A program made the translations under genes and the position numbers. Below are positions 10,423 through 26,218 of a DNA stretch of 64,000 nt, one piece after another; position 1 is the first letter of the stretch; the number at the start of each line of letters is the position of its first letter. This DNA comes from Oscheius tipulae (taxonomy: Eukaryota; Nematoda; Chromadorea; Rhabditida; Rhabditidae). The notes beneath the pieces were generated by a model. The model made no database searches. It saw only the letters and a program-made list of their open reading frames with translations, and was not told the origin of the DNA. The stretch spans positions 2,294,001 to 2,358,000 of the forward strand of contig JASJZH010000006.1 of NCBI GenBank assembly GCA_037178975.1, read 5' to 3'.

Positions 10423-12565
10423 ATGTACTTCTTTGTTTTGACTACCATCCTTCTGTTTCCGTTTTCCACATCGCAAAAGTCACAAGAGTGCAAAGAATGT
10501 GATTTCCTCGTAGAGCTATTACATGAAGAGTGGATGAGTAAAAACACGTCTTCAGAACTGGGTATGTTTTCTGTTAGAACTAAATACTGTCTTCGAGGAT
10601 ATATTGCTGCCGGCGTATGCGAACTCTACCATATTGAAGACAATTTCGTTTGTACTGCTATAGTCACAGGCTATGAAGTTCTAATACTTGTTTGTAATTT
10701 TTCTATGGAGAAATTTAGGATGAAGTCGCTTATATTCTAGGTCAGATTATCTTTGAACCTCATCAAATATGTGGTCTGTTGCTCAAAGGTATGGTGATCC
10801 AATTGATTGAGTTATTATTCAGACTGTGGGACATTTTACGACCCGCTGAATGCCACCTGGTCTATCAACATCCCGACAGGTCAACCTACCCCAATTCCTC
10901 AGAAGCCCGTGCCTGTAGGTGTTACTTTAAAGGCCTGAAAAAAGAACCCTATTAAGCTAGGCAAGCCAAGACTCCGAGTACTGCACTTAACTGACATCCA
11001 TCTTGACAGCCAATATACTCCAGGAGAAGAGGCGCAGTGCGGCGAACCCAACTGTTGTCGACCACCACAGGATCCAGTGGTATTAACATTAACTATCAGA
11101 CTATTTGTGATTTAGGAGTTTGCTGCAAAAAGTGGTGTCACGCAGGCCGCTGGCTATTGGGGAACAGTAGGTCTTTGTGATTTACCTGAGTGGACGTTCA
11201 TTGACATGCTACAGCATATCCACAACACGCACAAGGATGTAGGGTTTTGTTTAATGCATCAGTTTGTGTAGATTGACTATGTTCTTGTCTCGGGAGACTT
11301 GGAATCGCATGCCGTGTATGAATACACTACAGATGCACATGCTAATGTGATCAAGAACATTTCTGCTACCATCAGAAAGTTTTTGCCGAATCTTCCTGTT
11401 TATATGGCTGTCGGGAACCACGAAGGAGTTCCAATGGACAGCTTTGCTCCTCACTACGCCCCAAAACAATACCGAGACGACTGGCTATACGATGCTATGG
11501 CTACAGCCTGGGAAGGATGGATTCCGAGTGATCAAGTGAAAGAGTTCAAATAGTACGAGTATGTTTTGATTCAACTTTCGGTTTCAGTAGAGGCTGTTAT
11601 GTGGTCAAACTGTTCCCCGGACTGCGACTTGTCTCAGTGAACAACCCGCTTGGTGGCGATAGTCTGAATCTGTGGATGCTAATGAACCAGACGGATCCGG
11701 ACGGAACACTGCAGTGGACAATTGACCAGCTTGTAGATGCTGAAAAAGCTGGAGATAAGGTTTGGCACTCTACTCTTATTTTAACCTTTACTAGGTTCAT
11801 ATACTGGCTCATACGCCCGGAGGAAATCCGGAAGCATTAGAAGGCTGGGCCATCAACTACTACAAAGTTGTCAACAGGTTCCAGAATACGATTGTTGCCC
11901 AGTTCTTCGGACACACACATTCAGATAACTGTAAAAAGACTTGATATGTTCTTTTAAATGGAATTCCAGTTTACATGGTCTACGAAGACCCAAAAGATGC
12001 TACTTCTCGGCCGACGGGCGTCGTCTATTCAGCGCCTTCTGTAACCACGTATTCTCGTTACCAGCCGGCTTATAGAATTTATACAGTTGACGGAAACTAC
12101 GCAGGATCTTCATACGTTTGTATATACCCATTTCCTGCATTAACTTGTTTCAGCAAGTTGTTGACTACGAAGAATGGTTCTTTAACCTGACCGAAATAAA
12201 CAAAACTAACCAGTCGGAATGGAAACAGCTGTTTGCTAGCATTAACCAAGAGTTTGGATTCAGTTCCCATCTTCCGTCCGATTGGAACAATTTGATAGAC
12301 AGGATGAAGACGGACGATGCCTTGTTTGACAAGTGGTACACGTAAGACATTCAGTTTGGTGATAGGAAATCTGTTAAGCTACCATATGAGGAGGTCCCAA
12401 TATGATGGAATGGAGATCTGCAGAGGAACTTGTAAAAACGACTTACTTTGTAAAGCCCGTCAATTCCATCACGAATCTTCACTTTGTACTGATCTTGGTC
12501 CACTGACAGACAAGCAAGATGCGCCACTGTATAGAAAAACAAGAGGGCAAAGACGAGCAAAATAA
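10423..12565 (+). CDS. asm: Acid sphingomyelinase
   Basis: Secreted or lysosomal phosphodiesterase that cleaves sphingomyelin to ceramide and phosphocholine. The start at 10423 gives a clear signal peptide (MYFFVLTTILLFPFSTS). A saposin-B domain follows, with paired Cys (CKECDFL ... YCLRG ... ICGLLLKDC), then a metallophosphoesterase domain with LHLTDIHLD, VSGDLE, VGNHEG, AHTPGG and FGHTHSD. These are the dinuclear zinc ligands of the family. The C-terminus has the Cys-rich end typical of ASM (ICRGTCKNDLLCKAR). One exon appears to end in a stop at 11551, but using the donor at 11553 gives KYRGCYVVK without a stop. About ten short introns. Closest known group: C. elegans ASM-1/2/3; I cannot say which. 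Confidence 0.93.
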
Positions 12566-12621
12566 AATAAAGAAGTCTCTTGTGTTCCAAAAAGTTGGTA
12601 AAAAAGAAAGACAAAACGAAT

Positions 12622-12694
12622 TGCTCCCTGTGAGGCTCGAACTCACGACCTTCAGATTATGAGACTGACGCGCTGCCGACTGCGCCAAGGAAGC
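12622..12694 (-). tRNA. tRNA-Met (CAT), elongator
   Basis: The reverse strand folds as a complete 73-nt tRNA with acceptor stem GCTTCCT/AGGGAGC (one G-T pair) and discriminator A. It has a D arm, anticodon loop CTCATAA with CAT in place, and T arm GTGAGTTCGAGCCTCAC containing the B-box core GTTCGAGCC. No intron. The sequence is of the elongator type, since the acceptor stem is not the initiator AGC start. It lies 56 bp downstream of the sphingomyelinase stop, on the opposite strand. Confidence 0.96.
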
Positions 12695-13102
12695 ATGAGG
12701 GTCGCCCCGCTCTACCTGAAATAGCAGTATACGCAGCAACGAGTGAAAACCAGCACAACGTTTGCGAATAAGCACCGGAAAAATCCGTTTATAATCTGTC
12801 AATATTTCCACTTTTTTCGGTTCCGTCTTTCTAACCCGCCACTCTCCTCAAATCCCTGTTAATGTGACCTATCAGTGTATCCTTCTGTTCCTCTTTCATC
12901 CTATTTTTGCTTTGTGACGGTCTCCGGAAACTGTTCCGTGTCGTCAGATTGTAATAGATTGCGACATCTCAGACAAAAAACGCCGCTTTTCTAAAAACCG
13001 ATGAACAATGTCACACAAAAAATATGACGTAGAAATTTATAGAGACTTGACATTATGAAGTGCTTGACATTATGAACATTCGATTATATCTCCCTAAGAC
13101 GC
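12695..13102. other. Intergenic, no gene seen
   Basis: 408 bp between the tRNA-Met and the 3' end of the first acyl-CoA dehydrogenase. I see no conserved frame or structured element here. Confidence 0.6.
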
Positions 13103-14580
13103 TCACAGGCGTGTGGTGCCGTTGGATTGGAGATGCTGCATTAGGTGGCGGAAAATGACCACTCGTTGAATCTGTAAATCCATGTTAGGTATAAAAACGC
13201 ATATAGTCTACCTGGCTGGTTCCTTCGTAAATTTGATAGATCTTGGCGTCTCGCATCAGTTTTTCGACTGGGTACTCGGAGTTGAAGCCGTTTCCTCCGA
13301 AAATTTGGACAGCGTTGGTGGCAGCTTCATTGGCCTTATCGGCGGCAAAACACTTGGCGATGGAGGCGTAATAACTGTTGGGCACCTTGTTGTCCACATC
13401 TACTGAGGATTTGTAGGTAGCCAAACGTCCGAGCTCCAGATTCATAGCCATGTCAGCCAGCATGAACTGGATTGCTTGGTGCTGAAACAAAGGAGATTCA
13501 AACCAGAAAAAAGAACATACGTTGGCAATCTGTGTTCCGAAGGTTTTCCTCTCAAGAGCGTATTTAGCAGACTCGTCCAGAGCTCTCCAGTGGAGTCCGA
13601 GAGCTCCAGCAGCGACCCCGGGTCTGGTGAGATCAAAGGCTGCCATGGCAACCTAAAACCATGTTTTGTGAAGTTCTTTGACTACTCACCTTGAATCCAG
13701 CTCCTGGAGCACCGAGAACATTGCTAGCAGGAACACGAACATCCTCGAATGTGATCGTTCGGGTATCGGAACACTTCTGTCCCATGTTCTTTTCCTTTTT
13801 TCCACGAGTGATTCCGGGAGTGTCACCATCAACGATGAAGGCGGTAAAGGCTTTTCCAGCAGGCGTCTTAGGGTCATCCGAAGTTCTAGCCAGCACAAAG
13901 AACCATTTGGCGTGACCGCCGCCAGTGATCCAAGCCTTACTCCCGTTGATGACGTACTCATCTCCCTTTTTCACGGCCTGAAAATCTCCTTTCACAAATA
14001 AAACAATGTTTTCCATACTTTCGTCTTCACGCCATTAACATCTGATCCTGCTCCCGGCTCTGTCACACAGTACGAAGCAATGACAGGCTGAGAAGCGACT
14101 AGTCCGAGGTACTTCTTCTTCTGCTCCTCATTTGCAGCAATCAGAACGGGAGCTACGGCTAGCGAGGTTCCCATGATAGCAATTTGGAGACCGGTGCATC
14201 CGTAGGAGAGAGCTTCGATGACGAGAGTACTCTCAAGGTGGGAGAGTCCAGGTCCTCCATATTTCTCCTCGATCAGATGGTTCATTAGACCCAGAGAGTG
14301 AGCCTGCTTTACGATTTCTGAACATTTTGTTCGATTGAAAGTGCACAGCTTGTTTACCCCAAGGGAATTCTCCAGACTGGTCGTATTTGGAGGCATTAGG
14401 GATAAGAACCTCTTTTGAGAACTTGAGAGCATGGGCTTGGATCTCCTTCTGCTGGTCAGTGAGGTCTAAAACCTTGTTTTGCAAAAAAAAAAAACATGTG
14501 AAAAGTTCACCAAAAGAGATGGACCTGGCAGTGGTGATCCGACCGGTAGAAGGAAGGCGGGGGAGAACACGAGACAACAT
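13103..14580 (-). CDS. Medium-chain acyl-CoA dehydrogenase, copy 1
   Basis: Mitochondrial FAD enzyme that introduces the first double bond of fatty acyl-CoA in beta-oxidation and passes electrons to ETF. The N-terminus [20 protein letters not shown] is Arg-rich and lacks acidic residues, fitting a mitochondrial transit peptide. Family marks in order: [42 protein letters not shown]-type [28 protein letters not shown] and IYEGTSQ, whose Glu is the catalytic base in MCAD. The last exon ([11 protein letters not shown]) follows a 53-nt intron and ends at TGA 13103-13105. Its start lies only 166 bp after the stop of the similar upstream gene, on the same strand. Confidence 0.93.
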
Positions 14581-14746
14581 TCTTAAATCCCAAGTTACTG
14601 TAAAACACTGCATACAGATAGAAATTGGATCAACCGGGAAATTATTACATATTAACATCTCTGTATCGCTTTAATACATTTTAGAACTCGTACGAAAAGG
14701 CATAAATATTACATGTCTGGCACAGGTATGGACATATCCGTATCAA

Positions 14747-16387
14747 TCAATAACTTCCGGTCTCCTTGACACGTCCGAGTAGCTGGCGAGCAATGACCAT
14801 CTTTTGGATCTGTAAAATGCGTGATTGTGTTGGGTTAGCTATACTATCGATGAAAGTACAGCCTTATCAACACAATTAAGCACAACAATGCGTGGTTATT
14901 TTGCTGATAGCATCTCTACGATTGGAGCCAGCAAAAGATCATAGTACTGATCAGTTTGACTCACTAACCTGACTGGTTCCCTCATAAATCTCGAAGATCT
15001 TCGCATCTCTCATCAATTTCTCTACGGGATACTCCGTGTTGAACCCAGCTCCTCCGAAGATTTGGACGGCATTGCTAGCGGCCTTGTTGGCAGCTTGACT
15101 TGAGTAAAGCTTGGCAAGCGACGCGTAGTAACTTCCCGGACGCCCTTGGTCAGCCTGTAAACATCTTTTTATACAAACTTTAAGATTAGTTTACCTCATA
15201 AGCACTCTTGTAAGTCATAAGTCGGGAAAGCTCGAGATCCATGGCGATTTCAGCCAGCAGAAACTGGATGGCTTGGTGCTAAAACAGTTGATAATGAGTG
15301 AAGGTTCAAGAACTACATTGCAAATCTGTGTTCCGAAAGTTTTGCGCTCCAGGGAATACCTGGCAGCCTCATCCAAGCAACGAGCGATCACTCCGGTAGC
15401 CAGTGCGGCAACAGTTGGTCGGGTCTTGTCGAAAGTCTTCATGGCAATTTTGAATCCTTCTCCAGGAGCTCCAACTACGTTTGCGACTGGTACACGGACG
15501 TCCTCAAAGGTGATTCCTTAACCTGTCTTTGCGAACAAAACTTGAAAATACCATACCACGTGTGTCTGAGCATCGTTGCCCCATGTTGATTTCCTTTCTT
15601 CCTCTCGTAATTCCAGGGGAATCTCCCTCGACAGCAAACGCAGTGAATGCCTTTCCTGCCGGTGTTTTCGGGTCTTCAGCTGTTCTGCAAAGGACAAAGA
15701 ACCAATTGGCGTGACCGGCATTGGTTATCCACATCTTGCTGCCGTTGATGATGTATTCATCTCCCTTCTTGACAGCTTTTGTCTTCGCTCCTGCTACGTC
15801 ACTACCAGCTCCTGGCTCAGTAACGGCGTATGACTGAATTTCCTTAGTATTAAGCATTTAATTAAAGTTACTTACAGCAACAAGTGGCTCATCGATCATT
15901 CTGCCTAAGAATCGCTTCTTGATGTCGTCGTTTGCAGCAATGACCAGCGGGGTTTCAGCCAATCCGTTTGCGGTCACTGCAGTACCAATTCCTGAGCATC
16001 CGTAAGCAAACTCCTCGTGGATGATGGTGCTGCTGATCACATCGAGCTCGAGACCACCTAAACATGGCGTTAAACTTACAAAGCAAACCCGTACCATAAG
16101 CAGTTGGAATCTCCGAGTTTAACAGACCGAGAGCGTGAGATTTCTTGATAATATCCCATGGGTATTCCATAGTCTTGTCATACTCGGCGGCTTTGGGGAT
16201 GACTTCCTCAGCAACGAACTTGCGAACAGTATTTCTTAGCTCTAACTGATCAGGAGTGAACTCTGAAATAGCATTCAAATATTTTTCAAGCTGGAGACTT
16301 ACCAAAGTTAAAGCCGGTGGAGGATGCCCTCATCTGTACAGCCCTGTTGGCAATAGTTCCACACTGTTTCAATGGTCGCCCAATCAT
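14747..16387 (-). CDS. Medium-chain acyl-CoA dehydrogenase, copy 2
   Basis: Paralogue of the next gene downstream, with the same reaction and probable mitochondrial matrix location. The start at 16387 gives a basic transit-like leader ([20 protein letters not shown]), followed by [16 protein letters not shown] after a 40-nt intron. Then come the family landmarks [66 protein letters not shown] with the catalytic Glu, and a complete end ([14 protein letters not shown]). It is closest to MCAD (ACADM) by the [16 protein letters not shown] region. The tandem arrangement and close spacing suggest local duplication and possibly a shared primary transcript. Confidence 0.94.
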
Positions 16388-17692
16388 ATTGCTGAAAAAA
16401 AGAAGATGACCATGATGAAGTGAGTAAATTTGTGTTGAAGTAAAGAAGAGGAATATTTCCAGAACACAGTGAACCAAGCTTTCTAGCCAAAAACACTTGA
16501 GATTGTAGGAAAGTCAAAGAACAGGCTTGTAAGTATCAGAATGACATGTAAGTCAATAAGTGGGCCTATTGTATTCCCAGCTTTCAGGAGCAAGAAATGT
16601 CAAGCGGACTGAATATGGATGTATGCACTCGTATCAGTCTGACTGAGTGCTGTAGACACTTTCTCAGTTCGAACGGACATTGCACCCCGTACCTTGACCT
16701 GCTGGATTCAAGCTGGAAACATTGGTCCCGCCACGCTTTGCCTGTCGCTGCACGGAACGGTGCTGTGATATTGTTCAAACGAACGTTTGTTTTCCCACAA
16801 TTGTTTACTACTGTGAACACTGCTTGCTTTCTCTGCTTTTTGATTATTTTCGAATTATTTTTCAAACATTTTTATATCTTCTGTGCAAACCATGAAACAG
16901 AGAGCAGTAGCAACTTGTGCAACTGATACTCGGTTTTTCTTGAGAAACTTTTCTCGCGTTGACTTGTTATAACTTTTATTTGCAGATTTAATACCTTGCC
17001 GTCATTGCAATCTCGTCATTCTGCAGACATCTTATCCCAACATGCATGGATCAACATTACAGGTAGCAAATTCGCTTGCTCAAAGCTTTGTTCAAAGATG
17101 TCGAAACCAGAACAGTAAACAAATTTCAGGTTTGATGATATAGGACGAGCCACTTGCAGTTGATGGACTAGAAGAGACCTCTAATGTCAAAAAAAGAAGT
17201 TTCTTGACGGAGACGCTCTACGAAAGGCTGAAGGATTGCTCTTACTTCAGCATTTGATACCGTAAACTGGCGTTTCATCGAGAGAAAATCGTGTCAGATG
17301 TTAACAACATCACTTCTTTAAGTAAACACCGGTTGAATTTTTGTCTTTTGTTATTGAGTACAAGAAGATATCACAACGTACCGTTCTTCGTATGATACTG
17401 AGGAAGAATTTTGGTAGCAGAAACACTGTTCTTGCGGTCAGGACCACAGAATTGGTATTTTGAGACAGTTTGTAATAAAAGAGCCTTTTTCACTTCTTGC
17501 TGACATCACTAGCTTAAGCACAACGGTTTTTTCGGAGATCAACTACTAGCTTGCGTAAGCGTAAAGGACAGCCGTTCAAGTGCGTCCACTTCGTATGAAT
17601 GACGAGCAAGATCGAGGACAAACAGTATCACATCATTATGAACTTCGAAAGTGGCAACAGAGAACAGAGCTTGTTTTATGCAGATCTGTTAC
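16388..17692. other. Intergenic upstream of acyl-CoA dehydrogenase
   Basis: 1.3 kb that should hold the promoter of the minus-strand dehydrogenase. An overlapping pair of open frames near 16.6-16.9 kb shows no domain or splice logic and I treat them as chance. No RNA gene seen. Confidence 0.5.
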
Positions 17693-17694
17693 TA

Positions 17695-18935
17695 TTGGGT
17701 TGGCATATAAGTCTTTTCGCTTTTTGTAAACATGTCCTTTGTCTTGTGTACGATAACGTCTGAACTATTGATATAGCACCTCGTGTAGCTCACTCGGTCT
17801 TCTACCACCACCATGCAAGACACCGCTTCCCTTTTTCTTATTCTCTATTTTCTGTTCGTTTTGATCCGGACTATTGATGACCTGCCACCCTACGATCTGC
17901 GACATGAGTTCCTCAAAGGCACGAATGGAGCCCAAACGGCGGCTGATATCAACGATGTTTATGGCCAAGGGACGACGTCTACGAGGGTATGCCAGTTGTG
18001 GCTCTATCGCTTTCGGTCTGGGGACAAAAGTGTCGAAGTTGAGCCAAGGTCAACTTTTGATGAATCGAAGCTGCTGCAGCTCGTGAACGAGAACAATCGG
18101 CAGACTACCCGTGAACTAGCAGAGGCACTGTCTGTCAGTCATGCTGCAGTGAAACATCATTTGAAGCAATTGAGATTTATGAAGAAACTGGGCACTTGGT
18201 TGCCGCATGACCTCAGTGACACCCAGAAGTGGCAGCGCATGTCCGTCGCCCATTCTCTCCTGTCCAGGTATGAGAGGAAATCCTTTTTACCACGCCTGGC
18301 GATGGGGAATGAGAAGTGGATAACGTAGGTAAACTTCCAAAGGAAGCGTCAATGGGTGGGTCCAGGGCAGACACCAAGTCCTGATGTGAAACCCGACACC
18401 CATCAAAAGAAGATTATGCTGTGTTTTCTGGGATATCGAAGGAGTGGTGCACTGGGAATTGCTGGATGCTGGAAAACTACCCTTACGGCCGCCATTTATA
18501 GCCAGCAACTTGAAAAGGTTGCCGTTGCACTTCGTCAGAAACGGCCGTTGAAGTCGAAAGTCACCCTGCAGATGGACAACGCGCGCCCCCATGTTGCAAA
18601 CCTCACTCGCTCCAAGATCCACGACCTGGGTTGGGAGATTTTACCCCATCCTCCATACAGCCCGGTCCTTGTCCCTTCCGACTATTATCTGCTCCGGACT
18701 CCCAACAACGAGATTGGAGGACAACAGTTCGATTCCGACGGCGCACTCAAAACCTGGTTGACAAACTTCTTCGCGTCGAAACCCAAGGTGTTCTACGAGC
18801 GTGGCATCCGTAAGCTACCCGTGAAATGGGCAGACGTGGTACATCATTATGGTGTTTACAACGAATGAAAAAGTTGTTTGGAAGACAATAAATTTTCGCA
18901 TTTGAAAAAGCGAAAAGACTTATATGCCAACCCAA
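17695..18935 (+). mobile_element. mariner (Tc1/mariner) DNA transposon, inactive
   Basis: 1241-bp element with perfect 31-bp terminal inverted repeats (17695-17725 and 18905-18935, outer end TTGGGTTGGCATATAAGTC). It is flanked by the TA target duplication at 17693-17694 and 18936-18937. The intact, identical ends suggest a fairly recent insertion. It encodes one broken transposase. It sits in intergenic DNA between the dehydrogenase pair and the lectin gene, so no gene is interrupted. Confidence 0.95.
17813..18868 (+). pseudogene. Broken mariner transposase (DD34D)
   Basis: The translation shows the helix-turn-helix half (RQTTRELAEALSVSHAAVKHH) and the catalytic half. The second and third acidic residues are kept in MDNARPHV and VPSDYYLL, exactly 34 residues apart as in mariner. 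The first aspartate is lost: the usual GDEKW reads GNEKW. An in-frame TAG directly follows KWIT at 18326-18328. The central block around 18425-18485 reads as mariner only in another frame (FWDIEGVVHWELLDAGK), so two compensating frameshifts lie there. The copy cannot encode an active enzyme but could still be moved in trans through its intact ends. The N-terminal start is uncertain. Confidence 0.93.
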
Positions 18936-18937
18936 TA

Positions 18938-19664
18938 TTACAATTGACTAGAACAGGTGGATGAGGAGTGCCTGTAAGTTACTATACATATTTGAATGAA
19001 CTACGCGCGCATTGTGTTTTTATGAGATTTTGCTTATAAGGTTGTTGAACGAAGCCATGAGAAAAAACACAGTCAGTTCCTGTAGAGTGGATGTCGAGAG
19101 CTCCGGCGAACGGAACTGTCGAGCTCTGAACTCAGTAGTATTCCCGCAAGCGAAGCACATTCTGGTCATGAGTGACGCTAGGCTCTAACATCCACGTCCA
19201 GTAAGAGAAGCTGGTGTATAGCTTAATATCGTAGGTAGTGAATACCAAAGGCTAACTACAAGCCGATGGCGTTTGTGGAATGTACCTAGAGGGCTGGAGG
19301 CTACGTTTTGTGCTTTAGTCTTCGGCTCTTCACGATCTTTTTCGCCTACCATTGACCGTAGGGATTTCTGGTGTTTCCAAATGTAGTTGCGAAGGAGGAA
19401 GGAGGCGTTTTAAAAATTGTTGTTTACTTACTACGCTGTTTAGCACCTTAGAACCTAAGCCGCTTTGAGAAGTGTGTAGGCGCCTGGTCTTCTGGCGGTC
19501 TTCTGGCCCACCTCCTTGTCTCTGTACTTTCTTTCCCACGCCCCTTGTCCTGACTCATGTTTGTTTTGTTTTTGGTTGTTCTCCGTAATTAGGGCGGTAC
19601 CCGCGCGAGCCGCGGACAAACTTCACCTTCATATAAAGCCGCAGAAAATGAGACCGGTCATCGC
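18938..19664. other. Intergenic upstream of C-type lectin
   Basis: 727 bp with no convincing frame on either strand; presumed to include the lectin promoter. No TATA-like or repeated element was recognised. Confidence 0.5.
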
Positions 19665-20620
19665 ATGTTTACAGTATCTAACAACATTCTGCTTCTGCTG
19701 AACCCTGGCATTCTCCTCCTCCTTCCGTCCGCAATGGGACGGGCCCTCCATCCCCACTTCCCATGTGAGGATGGATGGTACCATCATGGCAGTACTTGCT
19801 ACAAGTTTGTCCATAGTAGTACAAGCGTTACCTTTTTTCAAGCACAAGCTTTGTGCAGAGAAATGAGCGATTCAACTTTTCTGATCAACCCAGATGTGAT
19901 GAGAGACAAGGATAAATTACATTTTGTCAAGAGTATGTCTTCACTTTAGTGTCTGGAATGATATTAAAATTTAGAACACCTGAAGTCGATTCATGTTACA
20001 AACGCTAAAGAAGACGCCTTTGCAAAAGTATATTGGACTGGTGGAGCCTATACCAAAGGGATCTGGTGGAATGACTTCAAAGATGTGATAAATGAAAACT
20101 ATTTTCCTGACATTCATTCGAAGGGAAATGAAGCGGATGAGAAACGATGTCTTAGTGTAAGTTATCCACCAACACTGCCAGTATTCTTCATTTAAAGCTC
20201 AACGCTCAAGTCGACCTGGACGTCACCGCAAATCTCATAAGTTGCGATAGTCCTGCCAGGAACTTCATTTGCACCAAGCCCGCACAGATCCACCATACTC
20301 CAACTGCTGAAACTGAAGTTACCTCGACATTCATGGTCGTCCTCAGCAAGATGACAACTTCAGGCGATTCGAGCACAACTGAAGCAACAGGACAAATAGG
20401 AAATTCAGGTAGGTCAAGTGGACCTCAAGTATTAACACCTTCTTTTCAGAGTTTGTTGTACAAATCCGTCGACTCCACAAAAGCAAATAGTGATCAAATG
20501 AACGCCACCGATCCTTTGTTGCCACGACTGATGGGTACAGATCTTGTCATAAGTTCAAATGGTTTCTTGCCGGTTGCTACTTCTGCTGTGATATCTGGCT
20601 GTACAAACCTAGAGTTTTAG
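19665..20620 (+). CDS. Secreted C-type lectin with Ser/Thr-rich tail
   Basis: The start at 19665 gives a hydrophobic leader (NNILLLLNPGILLLLPSA). A C-type lectin domain follows: CEDGWYHHGSTCYKF, FFQAQALCREM, then, after a phase-1 intron, VYWTGGAYTKGIWWNDF, EKRCLS, and after a second intron SCDSPARNFICTKPA. The WND-type and EPN/QPD sugar-binding motifs are not clearly present, so calcium-dependent sugar binding is unproven. The tail (about 100 residues) is rich in Ser and Thr and could be O-glycosylated. A 41-nt intron-like segment (20408-20448) in the tail could be spliced out, which would shorten the end. Nematode lectins of this sort are often secreted and linked to gut or immune roles; here that is inference. 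Confidence 0.85.
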
Positions 20621-22443
20621 TTTTGTGGAATATTTTATATTTCTGTTTAATAAATATAACTTACAAATGTGATTGATATCCCGTTGATGCTTGCGACAGG
20701 TAGATGCTGTACCAGTGGGGCTACCGTAGCAGAGGCAACATTCTCCCAGAGAAGCATCTCCCAAACTGACTCGATTTGACTTGCAAAGAGTAATTACTGT
20801 CATAAAGTAACTGACTAATTGACAATTAGAGCTTCAGATACACAGAGACTTTAGATTTTACAAGTAATGCTATCGCCCCTTGGGGTTCGATGCCTGCCCC
20901 TTTCCTTCCAAACTGCTTCTTCCATCTGTCTAACTGTCGTGATCCTTTCCTCCCACTTCAACCTATCCGCATTCCCTTCAATCGAGATACGGTGGCAGGA
21001 GCAACGTTCTCCCAATGGAACTACCTCCCGAACTGACTCGATTTGGCTTGAACTATCAAGACAGTATGTTAAGACCCTAATTCTTCGCGCGTTCCGGTAA
21101 ACCAAACACAAAGTGCAAACAGGGTTGCAAAAAGTCTTGCAAGTTGCAAAGCTCCACTGGTTAATGAAGGATCCGGAAAAAAAAACATCCGAAACCCTTT
21201 TATGAATAATGCATATATCGATAGCTAAAGTTTTTGAGTTAATGATGGCCAATGAAAGTGACGAGAGTACGAACATTGACGTTTCGGACATCATTATTCG
21301 GATCAGCCCAGACATCACATCGGGTTCGATGTTTGTTTCAAGTTGAGTCATCGGGTTTTAACGATACTTTTACACGACAGTGGGTGAATAAACTGAGAGT
21401 CGTATGCTGAAATGTATACCTAACCATGTCAGATACGATTCTGTATGTAGAAAAAGCTTTGATGCTTTGTGTTTCCGTATTTGGTGGTCACCACCTACGC
21501 TATTGTTGATTTGAACCCTTGGTCGAGGTCTGTCGTCACTGCGCAAGCGCGAGCAAATAAAATGCGTGGGCTTGCTACCTACGCCCTGCAGAAAACCTTT
21601 TTTTAGACGAACGACAATCCAGCGGGATAAAAACATTCGATGACCAGATCAGAGGCACCAGAACATTAAGATCTTTTTCAGATTCTTCGATTCTACCAAC
21701 TGACCGCTAAGCAACAGCGCTTTTATCTCGAAATTGGAACAGTTGCTCTTCACCGAAGCCAAGAGTACTGACAGCTGTCAAACAAAATGGACCAGAACAG
21801 ATACATATGAAACAGAAAACATGTCAAGTTGATGCAGAAGGATCAACGTAATGCTTCTCGTTGTGGAGCATTCCAAAAATCGCTCAGAGTTTGAACAATA
21901 CTACAAATGTTACATTGTTAAACTGTTCATTATTGGCTATGTTATCTAATAAGAATTGTTTACAAACCAGCCGTCCATTTGCCTTCAGTTTATATTGGTG
22001 GCTGCACCGCTACGTAGTAACAAAAGGCTTCCAGTAGCTTCATTGGGTCAAAAGCAAAGTTCTAGAGCGCAGCCAAAGTTGACTTGCCACCCAATTTAGG
22101 CACTGACTGTTTCTGAACAACAAAACTTCTGGACAAGATAATTGGCTCGCTTCTGTTTCGGGGTCTCGGACAAACAAACATCCAACCAGTCCGCTACAGA
22201 AACCATCGCGCTTTAAATAGAGGTTTTTTTAGACACTTGGATATTAGTTATTTTGACAGTTTCGTAAACTTACATCATTGTTTTGCTTACGTGTAACTGT
22301 GAGTATTAGCATCCACTAATTGATTTGTGGAAACATCAGCTGTTTCTCTCGGCCGCCTCCCGTTATCCAGATTTCGGTGAAGATTGTTCACCGCAATTCT
22401 CATTCCCTCTCCAAGTTTTTAAAACACCTTTCTTTTAGAATTG
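20621..22443. other. Intergenic with degenerate duplicated segment
   Basis: 1.8 kb without a convincing gene. Two related stretches, near 20725-20785 and 20985-21050, share the words gagg/gagcaac(a/g)ttctccca and aactgactcgatttg. They look like an old local duplication. A 166-codon open frame on the minus strand (20851-21351) covers the second one but has no recognisable domain. The last part presumably contains the promoter of the following kinase. Confidence 0.45.
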
Positions 22444-25839
<3,396 letters not shown>

Positions 25840-26218
25840 GAATATTTGTCTTTCTATCTTGATTATCATTAAATTGTGTTGATTGAAATTGCTGTTTCAA
25901 CATTGGCCTAAGATTGATTGCTTTTAGATTGTCCGAGGATATCAAAGGATTGGCTAATGGGTCCGGCGAAGCATTGAAAAGTGGCTTTTTGTTTACAGCA
26001 CTGATTTATGAGACTCGTCTTTGCCTCCAGTGTTGCATTTCCAAACTACAAACAATGGCAGAAAGGGTTAATAGGTTAACACAACTGGAAAATACTGAAA
26101 AGAGGCGTGTCTTCGCTAGAGCCTTCTTCTAGACGAGTAGTCCTCGTATTATTATATCTTAGCTTATCTATCCGCTCCTGCCTTTTTGCTTCATGACATT
26201 TTTCCCGTCTGTATTCTT
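25840..26218. other. Short region between convergent kinase genes
   Basis: 379 bp between the 3' ends of two convergent kinase genes. It should contain both 3' UTRs; an open plus-strand frame (25914-26132) shows no domain. Confidence 0.5.

Noticed and set aside
11545-11560. Apparent in-frame stop in the sphingomyelinase
   Set aside because: Using the donor two bases after the T of the stop codon gives a normal 35-nt intron and an in-frame KYRGCY junction.
16584-16926. Overlapping open frames of 93 and 109 codons on opposite strands
   Set aside because: No domain, no splice logic, and complementary shadows of each other; consistent with chance.
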